Assembly: GCA_029932855.1 (NCBI GenBank)
Contig: JAOZPG010000003.1
Coordinates: 62,001-126,000, forward strand
DNA: 64,000 nucleotides
Reading direction: 5' to 3'
Source: Bacteroidales bacterium
GTDB taxonomy: Bacteria; Bacteroidota; Bacteroidia; Bacteroidales; VadinHA17
This document shows positions 34,342 through 44,123 of the stretch, piece by piece. The translations under genes and the position numbers were made by a program. Each line of letters opens with the position of its first letter. Within the stretch, counting starts at the first letter, position 1. Below the pieces are notes generated by a model. The model saw nothing but the letters and a program-made list of their open reading frames with translations. It was not told where the DNA came from and ran no database searches.

Positions 34342-34372
34342 AAAAGACCGCCTGATCAGGGGCGGTTTTTTT
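34342..34372. terminator. terminator after htpG
   Basis: ACCGCC (34347-34352) pairs with GGCGGT (34361-34366) around TGATCAGG, with an A-run before and seven T residues after. It lies between convergent genes and may serve both. Confidence 0.85.
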
Positions 34373-34396
34373 ATGCCTGAGCAGATATGAGCCTGA

Positions 34397-34915
34397 TTAA
34401 ATTATTTCAGCTATCTCTTTCTTCAGAAAGTCTATGGCAACCTGGGTGGGATGCTTCTCAACCTGCATAGACCTTTCAAGGATTAGTCTGCTGAGTTTAA
34501 TTGCAGGATCATCGGGTTTTATTGTATCAAATGAAGTGTTAATCAGTTTTATTACCCCAGACCTGGCATTTTTAACAATTTCCCATGCCTGGGGAGTGAT
34601 ATAAAGCTGTTGTGACATGTTGTGTTCGTATTCGTTCCTGATAGACTGCAACATGGCATTATGAAGCTGCCGGCTTGTCATTTCAGCTTTATTTGCCCTT
34701 AGTATTAATGAATCAGGGGTGATTCTTTCAAGAAAAAGGACAAGCCTTTCATAGGCCTGCAGGCGTATGGGAGTTATTGTTTTTTGATTTTGCAATAAGA
34801 CTTCAAATTTCCTTCTGGTCTGGTCGCGTTTGATCATTTCCCTCAAAATAAAGATCGATGTCAGCATTACAATTAATGCAGGCAATGTGTATTTTAATAT
34901 TTCAAGTACTTCCAT
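34397..34915 (-). CDS. conserved membrane-anchored protein of unknown function
   Basis: A 172-residue protein with one N-terminal membrane helix (about residues 8-26, TLPALIVMLTSIFILREMI) and a charged, helical cytoplasmic part. The segments PIRLQAYERLVLFLERI and RNEYEHNMSQQLYI look strongly conserved. The pattern is familiar from small uncharacterised Bacteroidota proteins, but I cannot name a characterised family. It stands alone, convergent with htpG and divergent from the aspartate aminotransferase gene. Confidence 0.75.
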   Translation of the reverse strand: MEVLEILKYTLPALIVMLTSIFILREMIKRDQTRRKFEVLLQNQKTITPIRLQAYERLVLFLERITPDSLILRANKAEMTSRQLHNAMLQSIRNEYEHNMSQQLYITPQAWEIVKNARSGVIKLINTSFDTIKPDDPAIKLSRLILERSMQVEKHPTQVAIDFLKKEIAEII

Positions 34916-35081
34916 TTCTGTAAAATTAAGGATTTATTTTATCTAAAATATGTTGTACAATATATGCAAAACATGTTTTTCATCAGTATTTCTATGATTA
35001 TTTTTTATAAGTTTCGTAAAAATCCTTTTGCAAGAGGATTTGCTTGTTTAGTATAGAACATTAAATTAAAGTCTATTTGAT

Positions 35082-36299
35082 ATGAGCATAAGTATTATTG
35101 GAAGATCAATAGGAGAATCAGCTACTCTTCTTCTAAATGAAAAGGCTGCCCTTCTTCGTGCCAAGGGGGAGCCCCTTATTCATCTTGGGGGAGGGGAACC
35201 TCAGAGCAAAACACCCATAGATGCTATTACCAGTTTTACGGGACTTTTGAATTCCGGTGAGATCAGATATACTCCTGTTGACGGTACAGTTGAGATGAAG
35301 CAGGCTATTATCCGTTATACGCAGGAATACTACGACCGTAAAGTGGAACCCGAAAATGTAATTGCTTCAAGTGGAGCTAAACAGTCCATAATGGTGGCCC
35401 TGCAGACTATTCTGGATCCCCAGGATGAAGTGATATTTCCGGCACCCTACTGGGTGAGTTATACTGAGATGGTAAAGCTATGTGGTGCTATTCCCGTTCC
35501 TGTACATCCGGAGGACGGTTCTTTCCATCCCCGGATGCAGGACATACTTGAGAATGTTACTTCCTATACAAAAGCCATTATTCTTAATTCCCCAAATAAT
35601 CCGACAGGCGTGCAGTATTCTGAGGATTTTATTCGGGATATGGTTGAGTATTGTGAGAAGGAAGGCTTATACCTGATAATGGATGATATCTATGCACGTC
35701 TGCTTTTTGATGGACGGAAAGCCGTTAATTGTTATAAGTATGCAAAGAACCTGGATGAGAACTCCAAGCTTATAGTTATAAACGGGATATCCAAACAGTA
35801 TGGAATGACCGGATTCAGGATAGGTTGGGCAGTGGCAAGCAAGAAGCTAATAAGTGTTATGTCAAATATACAGGGGCATCAGACTGCGGGACCGGCAGTT
35901 TTATTGCAAAAAGCAGCTATAGGAGCTATAAACGGGGTTCAGACAGGGGTTGAGAGTCTGAGGCTTACACTTGAGAACAACAGGAATATAATGCTGGCCC
36001 GTTTAAAAGCTTTTGAAGGCTTGAAGTTTACAAAACCCGACGGGACCTTTTATGTCTTTGTTGACTTTTCAGCATATGATAAAGATTCAGCACGTTTATC
36101 TAAATTCCTGCTTGATAAAGTAAGGGTACTTACAATGCCAGGGGTGGAATTTGGTCTTGATTCATATCTGCGTCTTTCTTTTTGTGGAGGAATAAAAGGT
36201 ATTACCGAGGGACTGGAGCGTATAAAGTGGGCTTTGGATCCAAATTCCCCCAATGAATTATATATTGGTGAACGTAAATTAACAAGAGACTGGTTATGA
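35082..36299 (+). CDS. class I aspartate aminotransferase
   Basis: A 405-residue fold-type I aminotransferase of subgroup I-gamma (aspartate/prephenate aminotransferase type). NSPNNPTGVQYS, MDDIYARLLFDG and SKQYGMTGFRIGWAVAS contain the Asn, Asp/Tyr, PLP-binding Lys (about residue 238) and Arg expected in the active site. The stop codon overlaps the pckA start (ATGA). This coupling makes sense metabolically, since aspartate transamination gives oxaloacetate, the PckA substrate. Confidence 0.92.
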   Translation: MSISIIGRSIGESATLLLNEKAALLRAKGEPLIHLGGGEPQSKTPIDAITSFTGLLNSGEIRYTPVDGTVEMKQAIIRYTQEYYDRKVEPENVIASSGAKQSIMVALQTILDPQDEVIFPAPYWVSYTEMVKLCGAIPVPVHPEDGSFHPRMQDILENVTSYTKAIILNSPNNPTGVQYSEDFIRDMVEYCEKEGLYLIMDDIYARLLFDGRKAVNCYKYAKNLDENSKLIVINGISKQYGMTGFRIGWAVASKKLISVMSNIQGHQTAGPAVLLQKAAIGAINGVQTGVESLRLTLENNRNIMLARLKAFEGLKFTKPDGTFYVFVDFSAYDKDSARLSKFLLDKVRVLTMPGVEFGLDSYLRLSFCGGIKGITEGLERIKWALDPNSPNELYIGERKLTRDWL

Positions 36300-37942
36300 C
36301 AAAATATTTAAAATTCGATACACCGGCTATTAAGCATGCAGGAGATCTTGCCAGTGATTATGACCTTTCAAATCACGGCCTTGATCATCTGGACAAAGTA
36401 TTTTGGAACCTTCCGTCTTCAGCTTTATATGAAGAGGCAGTTTTCAGGGGGGAAGGAAAAATGGTGGATGGTGGTCCCTTCCTGGTTGAGACCGGTAAAT
36501 GGACTGCCCGGGCTGCCAATGATAAGTACTTTGTAAAGGAATCTTCTACTGAAGAGAAAATTGACTGGGGTGAGTATAACAGGCCTATGGGTACTGATAA
36601 GTTCAATGCCCTGCTTGGCAGGTTGCAGGCATATATGCAGGGGGAGGAGCTTTTTGTACAGGACGTATATGCAGGTGCTGACCCTCGTTACAGGGTAGCC
36701 TTCAGGATAATTACCGATAAGGCATGGCAGAGTCTTTTTGTAAGAAATATGTTCCATACAATAAATAATCGTGACGAGCTCAGGCAGTTTGTTCCTGAGT
36801 TTACTCTTATTGCGGCCCCTTCATTTAAGCTGGATCCCAGGATTGACGGAACACTTAGCAGTACCGGTATTATTATTGACTTCTCAAAGAAGATGGCTGT
36901 AATTGCCAATTCAAGCTATGCAGGGGAAGTTAAGAAGACGGCTTTTACTATTATGAACTTCCTTAAGCCGCTACAGAATGTAATGGCAATGCACTGTTCG
37001 GCCAATGTAGGTAAGAAAGATGATGTTGCCCTTTTCTTTGGATTAAGCGGTACGGGCAAGACTACCCTTTCTGCTGACCCGGCAAGAAAGCTGATTGGAG
37101 ATGATGAACATGGCTGGAGCGATTTTGGGGTATTTAACTTCGAGGCCGGATGTTATGCCAAGGTAATACGGCTCTCAGCGGAGCATGAGCCTGAGATATA
37201 TGCCTGTACAAGGAGATATGGGACTATTCTTGAAAATGTTGTCTTTGACATTGCATCAAGGAAGATTGATCTTGATGATGAGCAGCTTACCGAGAATACC
37301 CGTGCCAGTTATCCCCTGGATTTTATACCGAATGCAGTTCCGGAAAAGATGGTAGATTCACAACCCGGGAATATTATTTTCCTTACAGCTGATGCCCAGG
37401 GTGTACTTCCTCCTATTGCAAGACTGGATATGAACCAGGCAATTTATCATTTTATCAGTGGATATACTTCTAAGATAGGTGGTACCGAATTGGGTTTGGG
37501 AATAGAGCCTGAAATTACTTTTAGTGCCTGTTTCGGTGCTCCTTTTATGGTCCATCATCCTTTCTATTATGCCAATCTCTTAAGACAGAAAGCAGAGAAA
37601 GCAAATGCCAGAGTATGGCTTGTAAATACCGGCTGGGTAGGGGGAAAATTCGGTATTGGAAAAAGGATAAGTATTCGTCATACGAGGAATATGCTTAATG
37701 CTGCCCTTGAAGGGAAACTGGATGAGGTTAAGTACAGGAAAGATAAAATATTTGGTTTTGAAGTACCCGTATCATGCCCTGATGTTCCGGATGATGTGTT
37801 TGATCCCTCCATGGCCTGGGGGGATAAGGATGAGTACTGGAAGAAATACGATGCCCTGGCATCCAGGTATATCGAGAATTTTAAGCTTTTTGCCGATGGT
37901 GTGCCTGATGAGGTGTTGAAAGCCGGACCAAAGAGAATATAA
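36296..37942 (+). CDS. pckA: phosphoenolpyruvate carboxykinase (ATP)
   Basis: A 548-residue ATP-type PEP carboxykinase that interconverts oxaloacetate and PEP. The kinase-1a P-loop GLSGTGKTTLSADP (about residues 249-262) and kinase-2 motif IGDDEHGWSD are intact. FEAGCYAKVI and the VNTGWVGGKFGIGKRI region complete the active site. In anaerobic Bacteroidota this enzyme often runs in the carboxylating direction to feed the succinate branch. The start overlaps the aspartate aminotransferase stop by 4 bp. Confidence 0.97.
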   Translation: MTKYLKFDTPAIKHAGDLASDYDLSNHGLDHLDKVFWNLPSSALYEEAVFRGEGKMVDGGPFLVETGKWTARAANDKYFVKESSTEEKIDWGEYNRPMGTDKFNALLGRLQAYMQGEELFVQDVYAGADPRYRVAFRIITDKAWQSLFVRNMFHTINNRDELRQFVPEFTLIAAPSFKLDPRIDGTLSSTGIIIDFSKKMAVIANSSYAGEVKKTAFTIMNFLKPLQNVMAMHCSANVGKKDDVALFFGLSGTGKTTLSADPARKLIGDDEHGWSDFGVFNFEAGCYAKVIRLSAEHEPEIYACTRRYGTILENVVFDIASRKIDLDDEQLTENTRASYPLDFIPNAVPEKMVDSQPGNIIFLTADAQGVLPPIARLDMNQAIYHFISGYTSKIGGTELGLGIEPEITFSACFGAPFMVHHPFYYANLLRQKAEKANARVWLVNTGWVGGKFGIGKRISIRHTRNMLNAALEGKLDEVKYRKDKIFGFEVPVSCPDVPDDVFDPSMAWGDKDEYWKKYDALASRYIENFKLFADGVPDEVLKAGPKRI

Positions 37943-38035
37943 TACTTAAGTCCTAATTATCTGCAATATGTTTATTTTTGAACTTATTAAACAAAAATAA
38001 TAGTTTGCCGGCGGATACATAATGATTACCAGGAA

Positions 38036-39079
38036 ATGAAAATAAGGATTAAAGACAGATGGATAGTGATGTTTGCCCTGATTATTATGGCAATCATCTA
38101 TTTTGGTTCACGTTACTATAACAGGATACTGACTCCGCTGATACTTCCCGGGGAGGAGAGTGAATATCATTTATATATATCCACGGGAACCGATATGGAT
38201 AGTTTTATTGAATTGCTTGGCAGGGAAAAAATAGTATCTGATACATCCGGCTTCAGGTGGCTTGCAAAGAAAAAGAATCTTGGAAATAATTTATACCCGG
38301 GGCACTACATTTTATACAGGGATATGACCAATACCGACCTGGTAAACATGGTCCGTTCCGGACAGCAGAAGCCTGTTAAGGTGGTTTTTAATAATATTCG
38401 CAGCCTTGAGAAGCTTGCAGGGCTTGTATCACAACAGCTTGAGATTGATTCATTAAGCCTGCTTGAATATTTTAAGGAGAGCTGTTCGGGGGAGGACAGG
38501 GAGTGGAACTTACAGACCTTTCCTGCATTGTTCATTCCCAACACCTATGAATTTTACTGGAATGTGTCAGCAAAAAGTTTTGTTGAGCGAATGCAAAAGG
38601 AGTATGATGCTTTCTGGACACAAAGCAGGCTGGAAAAAGCCGGAAAGCTGGGACTCGTCCCGGTGGAGGTTTCCACGCTGGCTTCGATTGTTGATGAAGA
38701 AACATACAGGGATGATGAGCTTCCCCTGATTGCAGGGGTGTACCTTAACAGGCTGAAAAAAAGATATCGCCTGCAGGCAGATCCCACTATAAAATTTGCT
38801 ACGGGTAAGCTTGAGGCGAACAGGATTTTAAAGGAAGACCTCGAGGTAGACTCGCCATATAATACATACAGGAATTACGGACTTCCCCCGGGACCTATCT
38901 CTATTCCTTCAATAGCTTCAATCGATGCGGTCTTGAATCCGGAAATGAAAGGATACCTTTACTTTTGTGCAAAAGAAGACTTTTCCGGTTATCATAACTT
39001 TGCCCGGAACCTTATTGAGCACAATCGTAATGCTCAAAAATATCAGCAGGCTCTGAACAGGAGAAGGATATATAAATAG
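38036..39079 (+). CDS. mltG: endolytic murein transglycosylase MltG
   Basis: A 347-residue inner-membrane lytic transglycosylase (YceG family) that cleaves nascent peptidoglycan and sets strand length. An N-terminal membrane helix (about residues 10-28) is followed by a LysM-like region. The catalytic domain has VSTLASIVDEETYRDDELPLIAGVYLNRL with the catalytic Glu near residue 222. LQADPTIKFA, SPYNTYRNYGLPPGPI and HNFARNLIEHNRN follow. All key motifs are intact. Confidence 0.96.
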   Translation: MKIRIKDRWIVMFALIIMAIIYFGSRYYNRILTPLILPGEESEYHLYISTGTDMDSFIELLGREKIVSDTSGFRWLAKKKNLGNNLYPGHYILYRDMTNTDLVNMVRSGQQKPVKVVFNNIRSLEKLAGLVSQQLEIDSLSLLEYFKESCSGEDREWNLQTFPALFIPNTYEFYWNVSAKSFVERMQKEYDAFWTQSRLEKAGKLGLVPVEVSTLASIVDEETYRDDELPLIAGVYLNRLKKRYRLQADPTIKFATGKLEANRILKEDLEVDSPYNTYRNYGLPPGPISIPSIASIDAVLNPEMKGYLYFCAKEDFSGYHNFARNLIEHNRNAQKYQQALNRRRIYK

Positions 39080-39185
39080 CTTCAATATTTATCAGTCCAC
39101 GAATATTCAGGCTTTGTCAAATTAACCACCGGTTTTGACGATTGAAAGAGCTGTTTTTTTAATTTTGGTAGTAAGTATTTTTAAA

Positions 39186-40598
39186 ATGGAAAAGATAAGA
39201 TTTGGAACGGATGGCTGGAGGGCAGTTATTGCCAGGGAATTTACAGTTGATAATGTGGTGAAAGTATCACAGGCCGTATCAACCTGGTTGCTTAACCGTG
39301 GAGAGAAGCCTGTTGTGGTTGTTGGTCATGATTGCCGCTTTGGAGGGGAGATGTTTGCAAACAGCTTTGCAACGGTACTGGCACTGAAAGGTGTAAAGGT
39401 GAAGCTTGCACCTGATTTTGTAACAACTCCTATGATCTCCAATGCTGTGGTACTGCTGGAGGCCTCACTTGGAGTGGTGATCACTGCAAGTCATAATCCG
39501 CCGGAATATAATGGGATAAAATTGAAGGGAGCTTACGGAGGACCATTGTTTGATAATGAGCTAAAGGATATAGAAGATCTCATTACAGAGGACTATGACA
39601 TAAACCTGGATAATATTAGTTGGGAAGAGCAGGTTGAACATGGTCTGATAGAGTATGTTGACCTCGAGGATCTTTACCTGAAACAAATAGAGAAAAACTT
39701 TGATCTTTCATTTATAAGGGACTCTAAGCTTAATTTTGCCTTTGATGCAATGTTTGGCTCCGGGCGCAGGGTGTTTAAGAAAATCCTCCCCGGGGTAAAA
39801 TGTCATAACTGTAGTAATGATCCTTTTTTTAATGGAATACCTCCTGAACCATTGGAGCGTAATCTTATTTCATTTGCTGAAAAGATAGGCAAGAGCTGGA
39901 AGGTTGATGCGGGACTGGCAGTGGATGGGGATGCAGACAGGATAGCAATGTTTGACGCTGATGCCAACTATATAAATTCACATAATGTTATCCTTCTTCT
40001 TATTCATTATCTGGCAGGATACAGGAAGCAAACAGGAAAAATAGTAACAGGTTTTTCTTCCACCCTGAAGATTGAGAAGCTGGCTGCACATTATGGATTA
40101 AGTGTTCAAAGGGTAAAGATAGGCTTTAAACAGATAGCAGAGATAATGCTTAAGGAAGATGTACTGTTGGGAGGTGAAGAGTCGGGTGGGATATCCATTA
40201 AAGGGAATATTGTTGAGAGGGATGGTATATGGATGGGACTGACTTTAATGCAGTTTATGGCTGAGTCGGGAAAATCAATTGCAGAGCTATTAAATGAGGT
40301 TTATAGTATAACCGGAAAGTTTGAATATGCCAGGGAAGATCTAAGAATAGATAAGATCTTGAAATCCAGGATTATAAGAAAGTGTACAGATGATGGCTTC
40401 TCGAATTTTGGGGAGTTTAAGGTTAAAAGGATTGAAAACCTTGACGGCTGGAAGTACTTCTTTAACGATCATGAATGGCTGATGATAAGACCATCGGGGA
40501 CTGAGCCGGTATTAAGAATATATGCCGAGGGTGAAAATATGGAAAGGGCAAAAAAGATATTGCTTGAAGCATATAACACAATAAATAGTCTCGACTGA
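39186..40598 (+). CDS. phosphoglucomutase/phosphomannomutase
   Basis: A 470-residue phosphohexomutase. The phosphoserine loop is ITASHNPPEYNGIKLKG (active Ser about 101), the Mg site DGDADR (about 248-253), the sugar loop GGEESGGI and the phosphate-binding RPSGTEPVLRIY. I chose the ATG at 39186 (MEKIRFGTDGWRAV). An upstream extension reads as hydrophobic noise. It is the second phosphohexomutase in the window and the more canonical one. It lies just before a glycosyltransferase gene, which fits sugar-nucleotide supply. Confidence 0.93.
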   Translation: MEKIRFGTDGWRAVIAREFTVDNVVKVSQAVSTWLLNRGEKPVVVVGHDCRFGGEMFANSFATVLALKGVKVKLAPDFVTTPMISNAVVLLEASLGVVITASHNPPEYNGIKLKGAYGGPLFDNELKDIEDLITEDYDINLDNISWEEQVEHGLIEYVDLEDLYLKQIEKNFDLSFIRDSKLNFAFDAMFGSGRRVFKKILPGVKCHNCSNDPFFNGIPPEPLERNLISFAEKIGKSWKVDAGLAVDGDADRIAMFDADANYINSHNVILLLIHYLAGYRKQTGKIVTGFSSTLKIEKLAAHYGLSVQRVKIGFKQIAEIMLKEDVLLGGEESGGISIKGNIVERDGIWMGLTLMQFMAESGKSIAELLNEVYSITGKFEYAREDLRIDKILKSRIIRKCTDDGFSNFGEFKVKRIENLDGWKYFFNDHEWLMIRPSGTEPVLRIYAEGENMERAKKILLEAYNTINSLD

Positions 40599-40655
40599 AA
40601 AAGTGATCATATAAATGGCTTAAACTTATAGTTACAACGTATCTAACAAAAGACA

Positions 40656-41780
40656 TTGAAAAGAGTAATCATTTCAGTTAATAACGATATTGAGACCGAC
40701 CAAAGGATAGGCCGAACTGCCGGAAGCTTTATGGCAAGTGGATATGATGTGTGTATAGTTGGCAGAAAGCTTCCCGGTAGCAGTAATTATAAGCCGGCAG
40801 CTTTCAGGCTCAGACGTTTCAGAATACTTTTTAGCAGGGGGCCCCTGTCATATATTTGTTTTAACATAAGGTTATTCTTTTTCTTATTGGTCAGAAAAGC
40901 AGATATACTTCAATCGAATGACCTGGATACTCTTTTACCAAATTACCTGGCCGGACGCATAAAGGGGATTAGTCTGCTCTATGATGCTCATGAGTATTTC
41001 ACTGAACTCCCTGAACTGGTTGGAAGGCCCTTTACAAAAAAAATATGGAAAGTAGTTGAAGGCTTATTATTGCCGGGCATTAAATATTCATACACAGTTA
41101 ACCAGTCAATAGCAGATTTGTACAAAAAGGAATATTCGATGGGGATGGCTGTTATAAGGAACCTTCCGTTACTTGATAATTCTGACATGAACAGGAAGGA
41201 AGATCAGCATCCCGGGGGAAAGAAAATAATCATTTACCAGGGAGTGTTGAATATTGGAAGGCGGCTGGATATAATGGTAGAGGCAATGAACTATATTGAA
41301 GATGCATTGCTTATCATTGCAGGTGATGGCCCGGAAATATCAAAACTTATAGATATTATACAGGCCAATAAGCTGGATGACAGGGTACAGCTTACCGGAA
41401 GGCTGAAACCATCCGACCTGAGAATACTTACAGCACAGGCCGACCTGGGTCTTTCTATAGAAGAGAACCTGGGCCTTAATTATTATTATGCATTGCCAAA
41501 TAAGCTTTTTGATTATATTCATGCTCTGGTGCCTGTATTGGTATCTCCTTTCCCTGAGATGAAAAACCTGGTGGAGAATTATAATATTGGTGAAAGCATG
41601 TTGTCTGGTGAGCCTGCCAGGCTGGGAGAGCAGATAAGCCGTATGCTTGGTGACAGAAGTAAAGTGAAAGAGTGGAAGGAGAATCTGGTCCTTGCACGTG
41701 AGGAACTATGCTGGCAAAATGAAGAAAATAAACTGATTGATATAATATCAAAAATTGAATCCGGCGAACCAATGGTATAA
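40656..41780 (+). CDS. glycosyltransferase family 4-type protein
   Basis: A 374-residue GT-B glycosyltransferase. The N-terminal VIISVNNDIETDQRIGRTA is a typical Bacteroidota GT4 start. LLYDAHEYFTELPEL and IYQGVLNIGRRLDIMVEAM are the domain-linker and donor-binding regions, and the acidic motif appears as SIEENLGLNYYYALPNKLFDYI. The start is TTG at 40656. No ATG lies near the conserved N-terminus. The acceptor is unknown, with envelope polysaccharide or glycoprotein synthesis most likely. It is 57 bp after the phosphohexomutase gene. Confidence 0.88.
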   Translation: MKRVIISVNNDIETDQRIGRTAGSFMASGYDVCIVGRKLPGSSNYKPAAFRLRRFRILFSRGPLSYICFNIRLFFFLLVRKADILQSNDLDTLLPNYLAGRIKGISLLYDAHEYFTELPELVGRPFTKKIWKVVEGLLLPGIKYSYTVNQSIADLYKKEYSMGMAVIRNLPLLDNSDMNRKEDQHPGGKKIIIYQGVLNIGRRLDIMVEAMNYIEDALLIIAGDGPEISKLIDIIQANKLDDRVQLTGRLKPSDLRILTAQADLGLSIEENLGLNYYYALPNKLFDYIHALVPVLVSPFPEMKNLVENYNIGESMLSGEPARLGEQISRMLGDRSKVKEWKENLVLAREELCWQNEENKLIDIISKIESGEPMV

Positions 41781-41852
41781 AATGGCTGACAGACTATACA
41801 CCATTGTACTGGAGTCAGGAAACTGAAACGGGAATCATAAAAAATCTTTATT

Positions 41853-42281
41853 ATGAAAAAACTTTCAATTATTATTGCTGCACTTGGTCTTGCAATATTC
41901 GTTTTCGATCTTCTTGCATTTTTACAGCACTGGACATTTAATTATTCTAAAGATGCAACTGATATCCTGATTGATAGTGGAGTAAGTGTGGATCCGGGAC
42001 CTATGGCAGCATTGCCTGCACTTTCATTTTTACTTTTTGCAATAGCTGCTTTCCTGGCTTCACAGTCGATAAAACATAAGTCATTAGCTATTGCTGGTAT
42101 TGTATTCCTGATCATGCTTGTGGCTTATATGTTCAAAATTATGCACTGGCCCGGTGCAAGTATTCTACTGGTGCTTTCCTTTGGTGCTTTTATTTTTGTG
42201 GTTATTCCATGGTTCACAGCATTTCTTTTGCAGGATGCGCCGCAGGTAGTGGAACCGGAGATAGAACCGGAAAAAGAATAA
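41853..42281 (+). CDS. small four-helix membrane protein with a GldL-like motif
   Basis: A 142-residue protein with about four hydrophobic helices (residues 4-26, 52-70, 78-96 and 103-127) and an acidic C-terminal tail. FKIMHWPGASILLVLSFG resembles the KIMHWPGA-type segment of GldL, the type IX secretion motor subunit. The rest lacks the GldL cytoplasmic region, so it is a relative of the membrane part only. No gldKMN genes are adjacent. The function is unknown. The gene is monocistronic and convergent with ggt. Confidence 0.75.
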   Translation: MKKLSIIIAALGLAIFVFDLLAFLQHWTFNYSKDATDILIDSGVSVDPGPMAALPALSFLLFAIAAFLASQSIKHKSLAIAGIVFLIMLVAYMFKIMHWPGASILLVLSFGAFIFVVIPWFTAFLLQDAPQVVEPEIEPEKE

Positions 42282-42327
42282 AAGATATAAGCTAAGGAAC
42301 TCGTTGATACAGATGTTCAGCTGGGAA

Positions 42328-44019
42328 TTAATAACCTGCTGCCTGTCCGTCTTTTCTCGATTCTGAAGCACCGAAGTAAAGCTTGTTTTCTTCGTCCCAC
42401 ATTATTGCCTGATAGCCGCCAAATCCGCCATGTGCCCATTGTATGTTATGGCCACGATTCTTTAGCTCCCTTATTACCTCATAATCAATTCCCGATTCAA
42501 GGAACACCATGCCACCGTCTTTCATTATTTCTCCTGTTGGCTGCGAGGAACCACTGTGGCGTATTCGCGGAGCATCTCCTGCCTCCTGCAGGTTCATGCC
42601 GAAGTCGATTATGTTAACAATTATCTGTACATGTCCCTGGGGCTGCATGCTGCCACCCATTAGTCCGAAACTGATATAAGGCTTACCGTCTTTGGTGACA
42701 AATGCAGGGATAATAGTATGAAATGGTCTTTTTCCTGGTTCATAAACATTCATATGGCCCTCTTCGAGACTGAACAGTTCACCCCTGTCTTGTAGCATAA
42801 AGCCCAGTCCCGGAGGCACCATGCCCGATCCTAGGCCCCGATAGTTACTTTGTATAAGTGATACCATATTTCCATGGCTGTCCGCAACGGTCAGGTAAAT
42901 GGTATTACCCTGCTCAAGCTCTCCTGCCGGATAGCTTCTGGCTGCTCTTTCCGGGTTAATAAGAGCTCTTCGTTTGCGTGCATATTCATCAGATAATAAC
43001 TGTTTAAGCGGGATATCATTAAATGCAGGGTCGGCATAATATTTAGCCCTGTCTTCAAAGGCAAGCTTTTTGGCTTCAAGGAAGAAGTGTATATAGTCAG
43101 CGCTGGCAAAACCCATAGAGCTGATATCAAATCCTTCAAGTATGTTGAGCATCTGGAGGGCTGCTGTCCCTTGTCCGTTTGGTGGCAATTCCCATACATC
43201 AAAACCCCTGTAATTCACAGACAATGGTTCAACCCATTCAGATTTATGTTTAGCAAGGTCTTCATATGACAGGAAGCCTCCCTGTTCCTTAATAAAAGCA
43301 GCTATGGTTTTTGCAATATCTCCTTTATAAAAAGCATCTCTTCCCCCTTCTGCAATCTTTTTTAGTGTTGATGCCAGGTATGGGTTCTTAAAAATTTCTC
43401 CTTTAACAGGGGCATGTCCCCCTGGCATATAGGTTTCTTTAAAGTTGGGGTAATTATGAAGGTATTTTGCGCCGCCCTGCCAGTAATATGCGATAACTTC
43501 GCTAACAGGGAAGCCATTATTGGCATAATCTATGGCAGGCTGGAGAATGTCGGTCATGGGAATTGAGCCGAACTTATTATGCAGCTCAAACCAGCCGTCC
43601 ACGGCTCCCGGCACAGATATTGGAAGCGGACCGTGTGAAGGTATCTTTGTATAGTTATTTTTTTTAAAATAATTCAGTGTCAGTGATTTCGGAGATCTGC
43701 CACTGGCATTGAGTCCGTATAGTTTTTTGGTCCTGGCATCCCAGACTATTGCAAACAGGTCGCCCCCAACACCATTGCCGGTAGGTTCCATTAGTCCCAG
43801 TGTGGCATTTGCCGCTATGGCTGCGTCGATTGCATTTCCTCCTTTTTTCAGTATGTCGAGAGCTACTTGTGTGGCCAGAGGCTGACTTGTGCAGGCCATT
43901 CCATGCTGGGCAATAACCTCGCTGCGGGTAGCAAAGCTATGTCCGGTCAGCCGGTCCTGTCCTACAGTAACAATTGCTAGAAAAGTAAAAGATAATTGAA
44001 TTAAAATAAACCTTTTCAT
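42328..44019 (-). CDS. ggt: gamma-glutamyltransferase
   Basis: A 563-residue secreted N-terminal-nucleophile hydrolase that transfers or hydrolyses the gamma-glutamyl group of glutathione and related peptides. A signal peptide (about residues 1-20) precedes the proenzyme. The autoprocessing nucleophile is the Thr in EQGNTIYLTVADSHGN (about residue 373), and the oxyanion region GSGMVPPGLGFMLQ follows. ATQVALDILKKGGNAIDAAIA and NGVGGDLFAI are typical large-subunit motifs. It lies 104 bp downstream of the M20 peptidase gene, which may share its transcript. Confidence 0.95.
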   Translation of the reverse strand: MKRFILIQLSFTFLAIVTVGQDRLTGHSFATRSEVIAQHGMACTSQPLATQVALDILKKGGNAIDAAIAANATLGLMEPTGNGVGGDLFAIVWDARTKKLYGLNASGRSPKSLTLNYFKKNNYTKIPSHGPLPISVPGAVDGWFELHNKFGSIPMTDILQPAIDYANNGFPVSEVIAYYWQGGAKYLHNYPNFKETYMPGGHAPVKGEIFKNPYLASTLKKIAEGGRDAFYKGDIAKTIAAFIKEQGGFLSYEDLAKHKSEWVEPLSVNYRGFDVWELPPNGQGTAALQMLNILEGFDISSMGFASADYIHFFLEAKKLAFEDRAKYYADPAFNDIPLKQLLSDEYARKRRALINPERAARSYPAGELEQGNTIYLTVADSHGNMVSLIQSNYRGLGSGMVPPGLGFMLQDRGELFSLEEGHMNVYEPGKRPFHTIIPAFVTKDGKPYISFGLMGGSMQPQGHVQIIVNIIDFGMNLQEAGDAPRIRHSGSSQPTGEIMKDGGMVFLESGIDYEVIRELKNRGHNIQWAHGGFGGYQAIMWDEENKLYFGASESRKDGQAAGY

Positions 44020-44123
44020 TTTTTAGTTTTTATGAATAGCATGAAGTTATTATAAATACAATGATTAGCTATTATGAATACTAAGAGTAGCTTGTTTTGA
44101 AATTATTTATCCTTTTATATATT

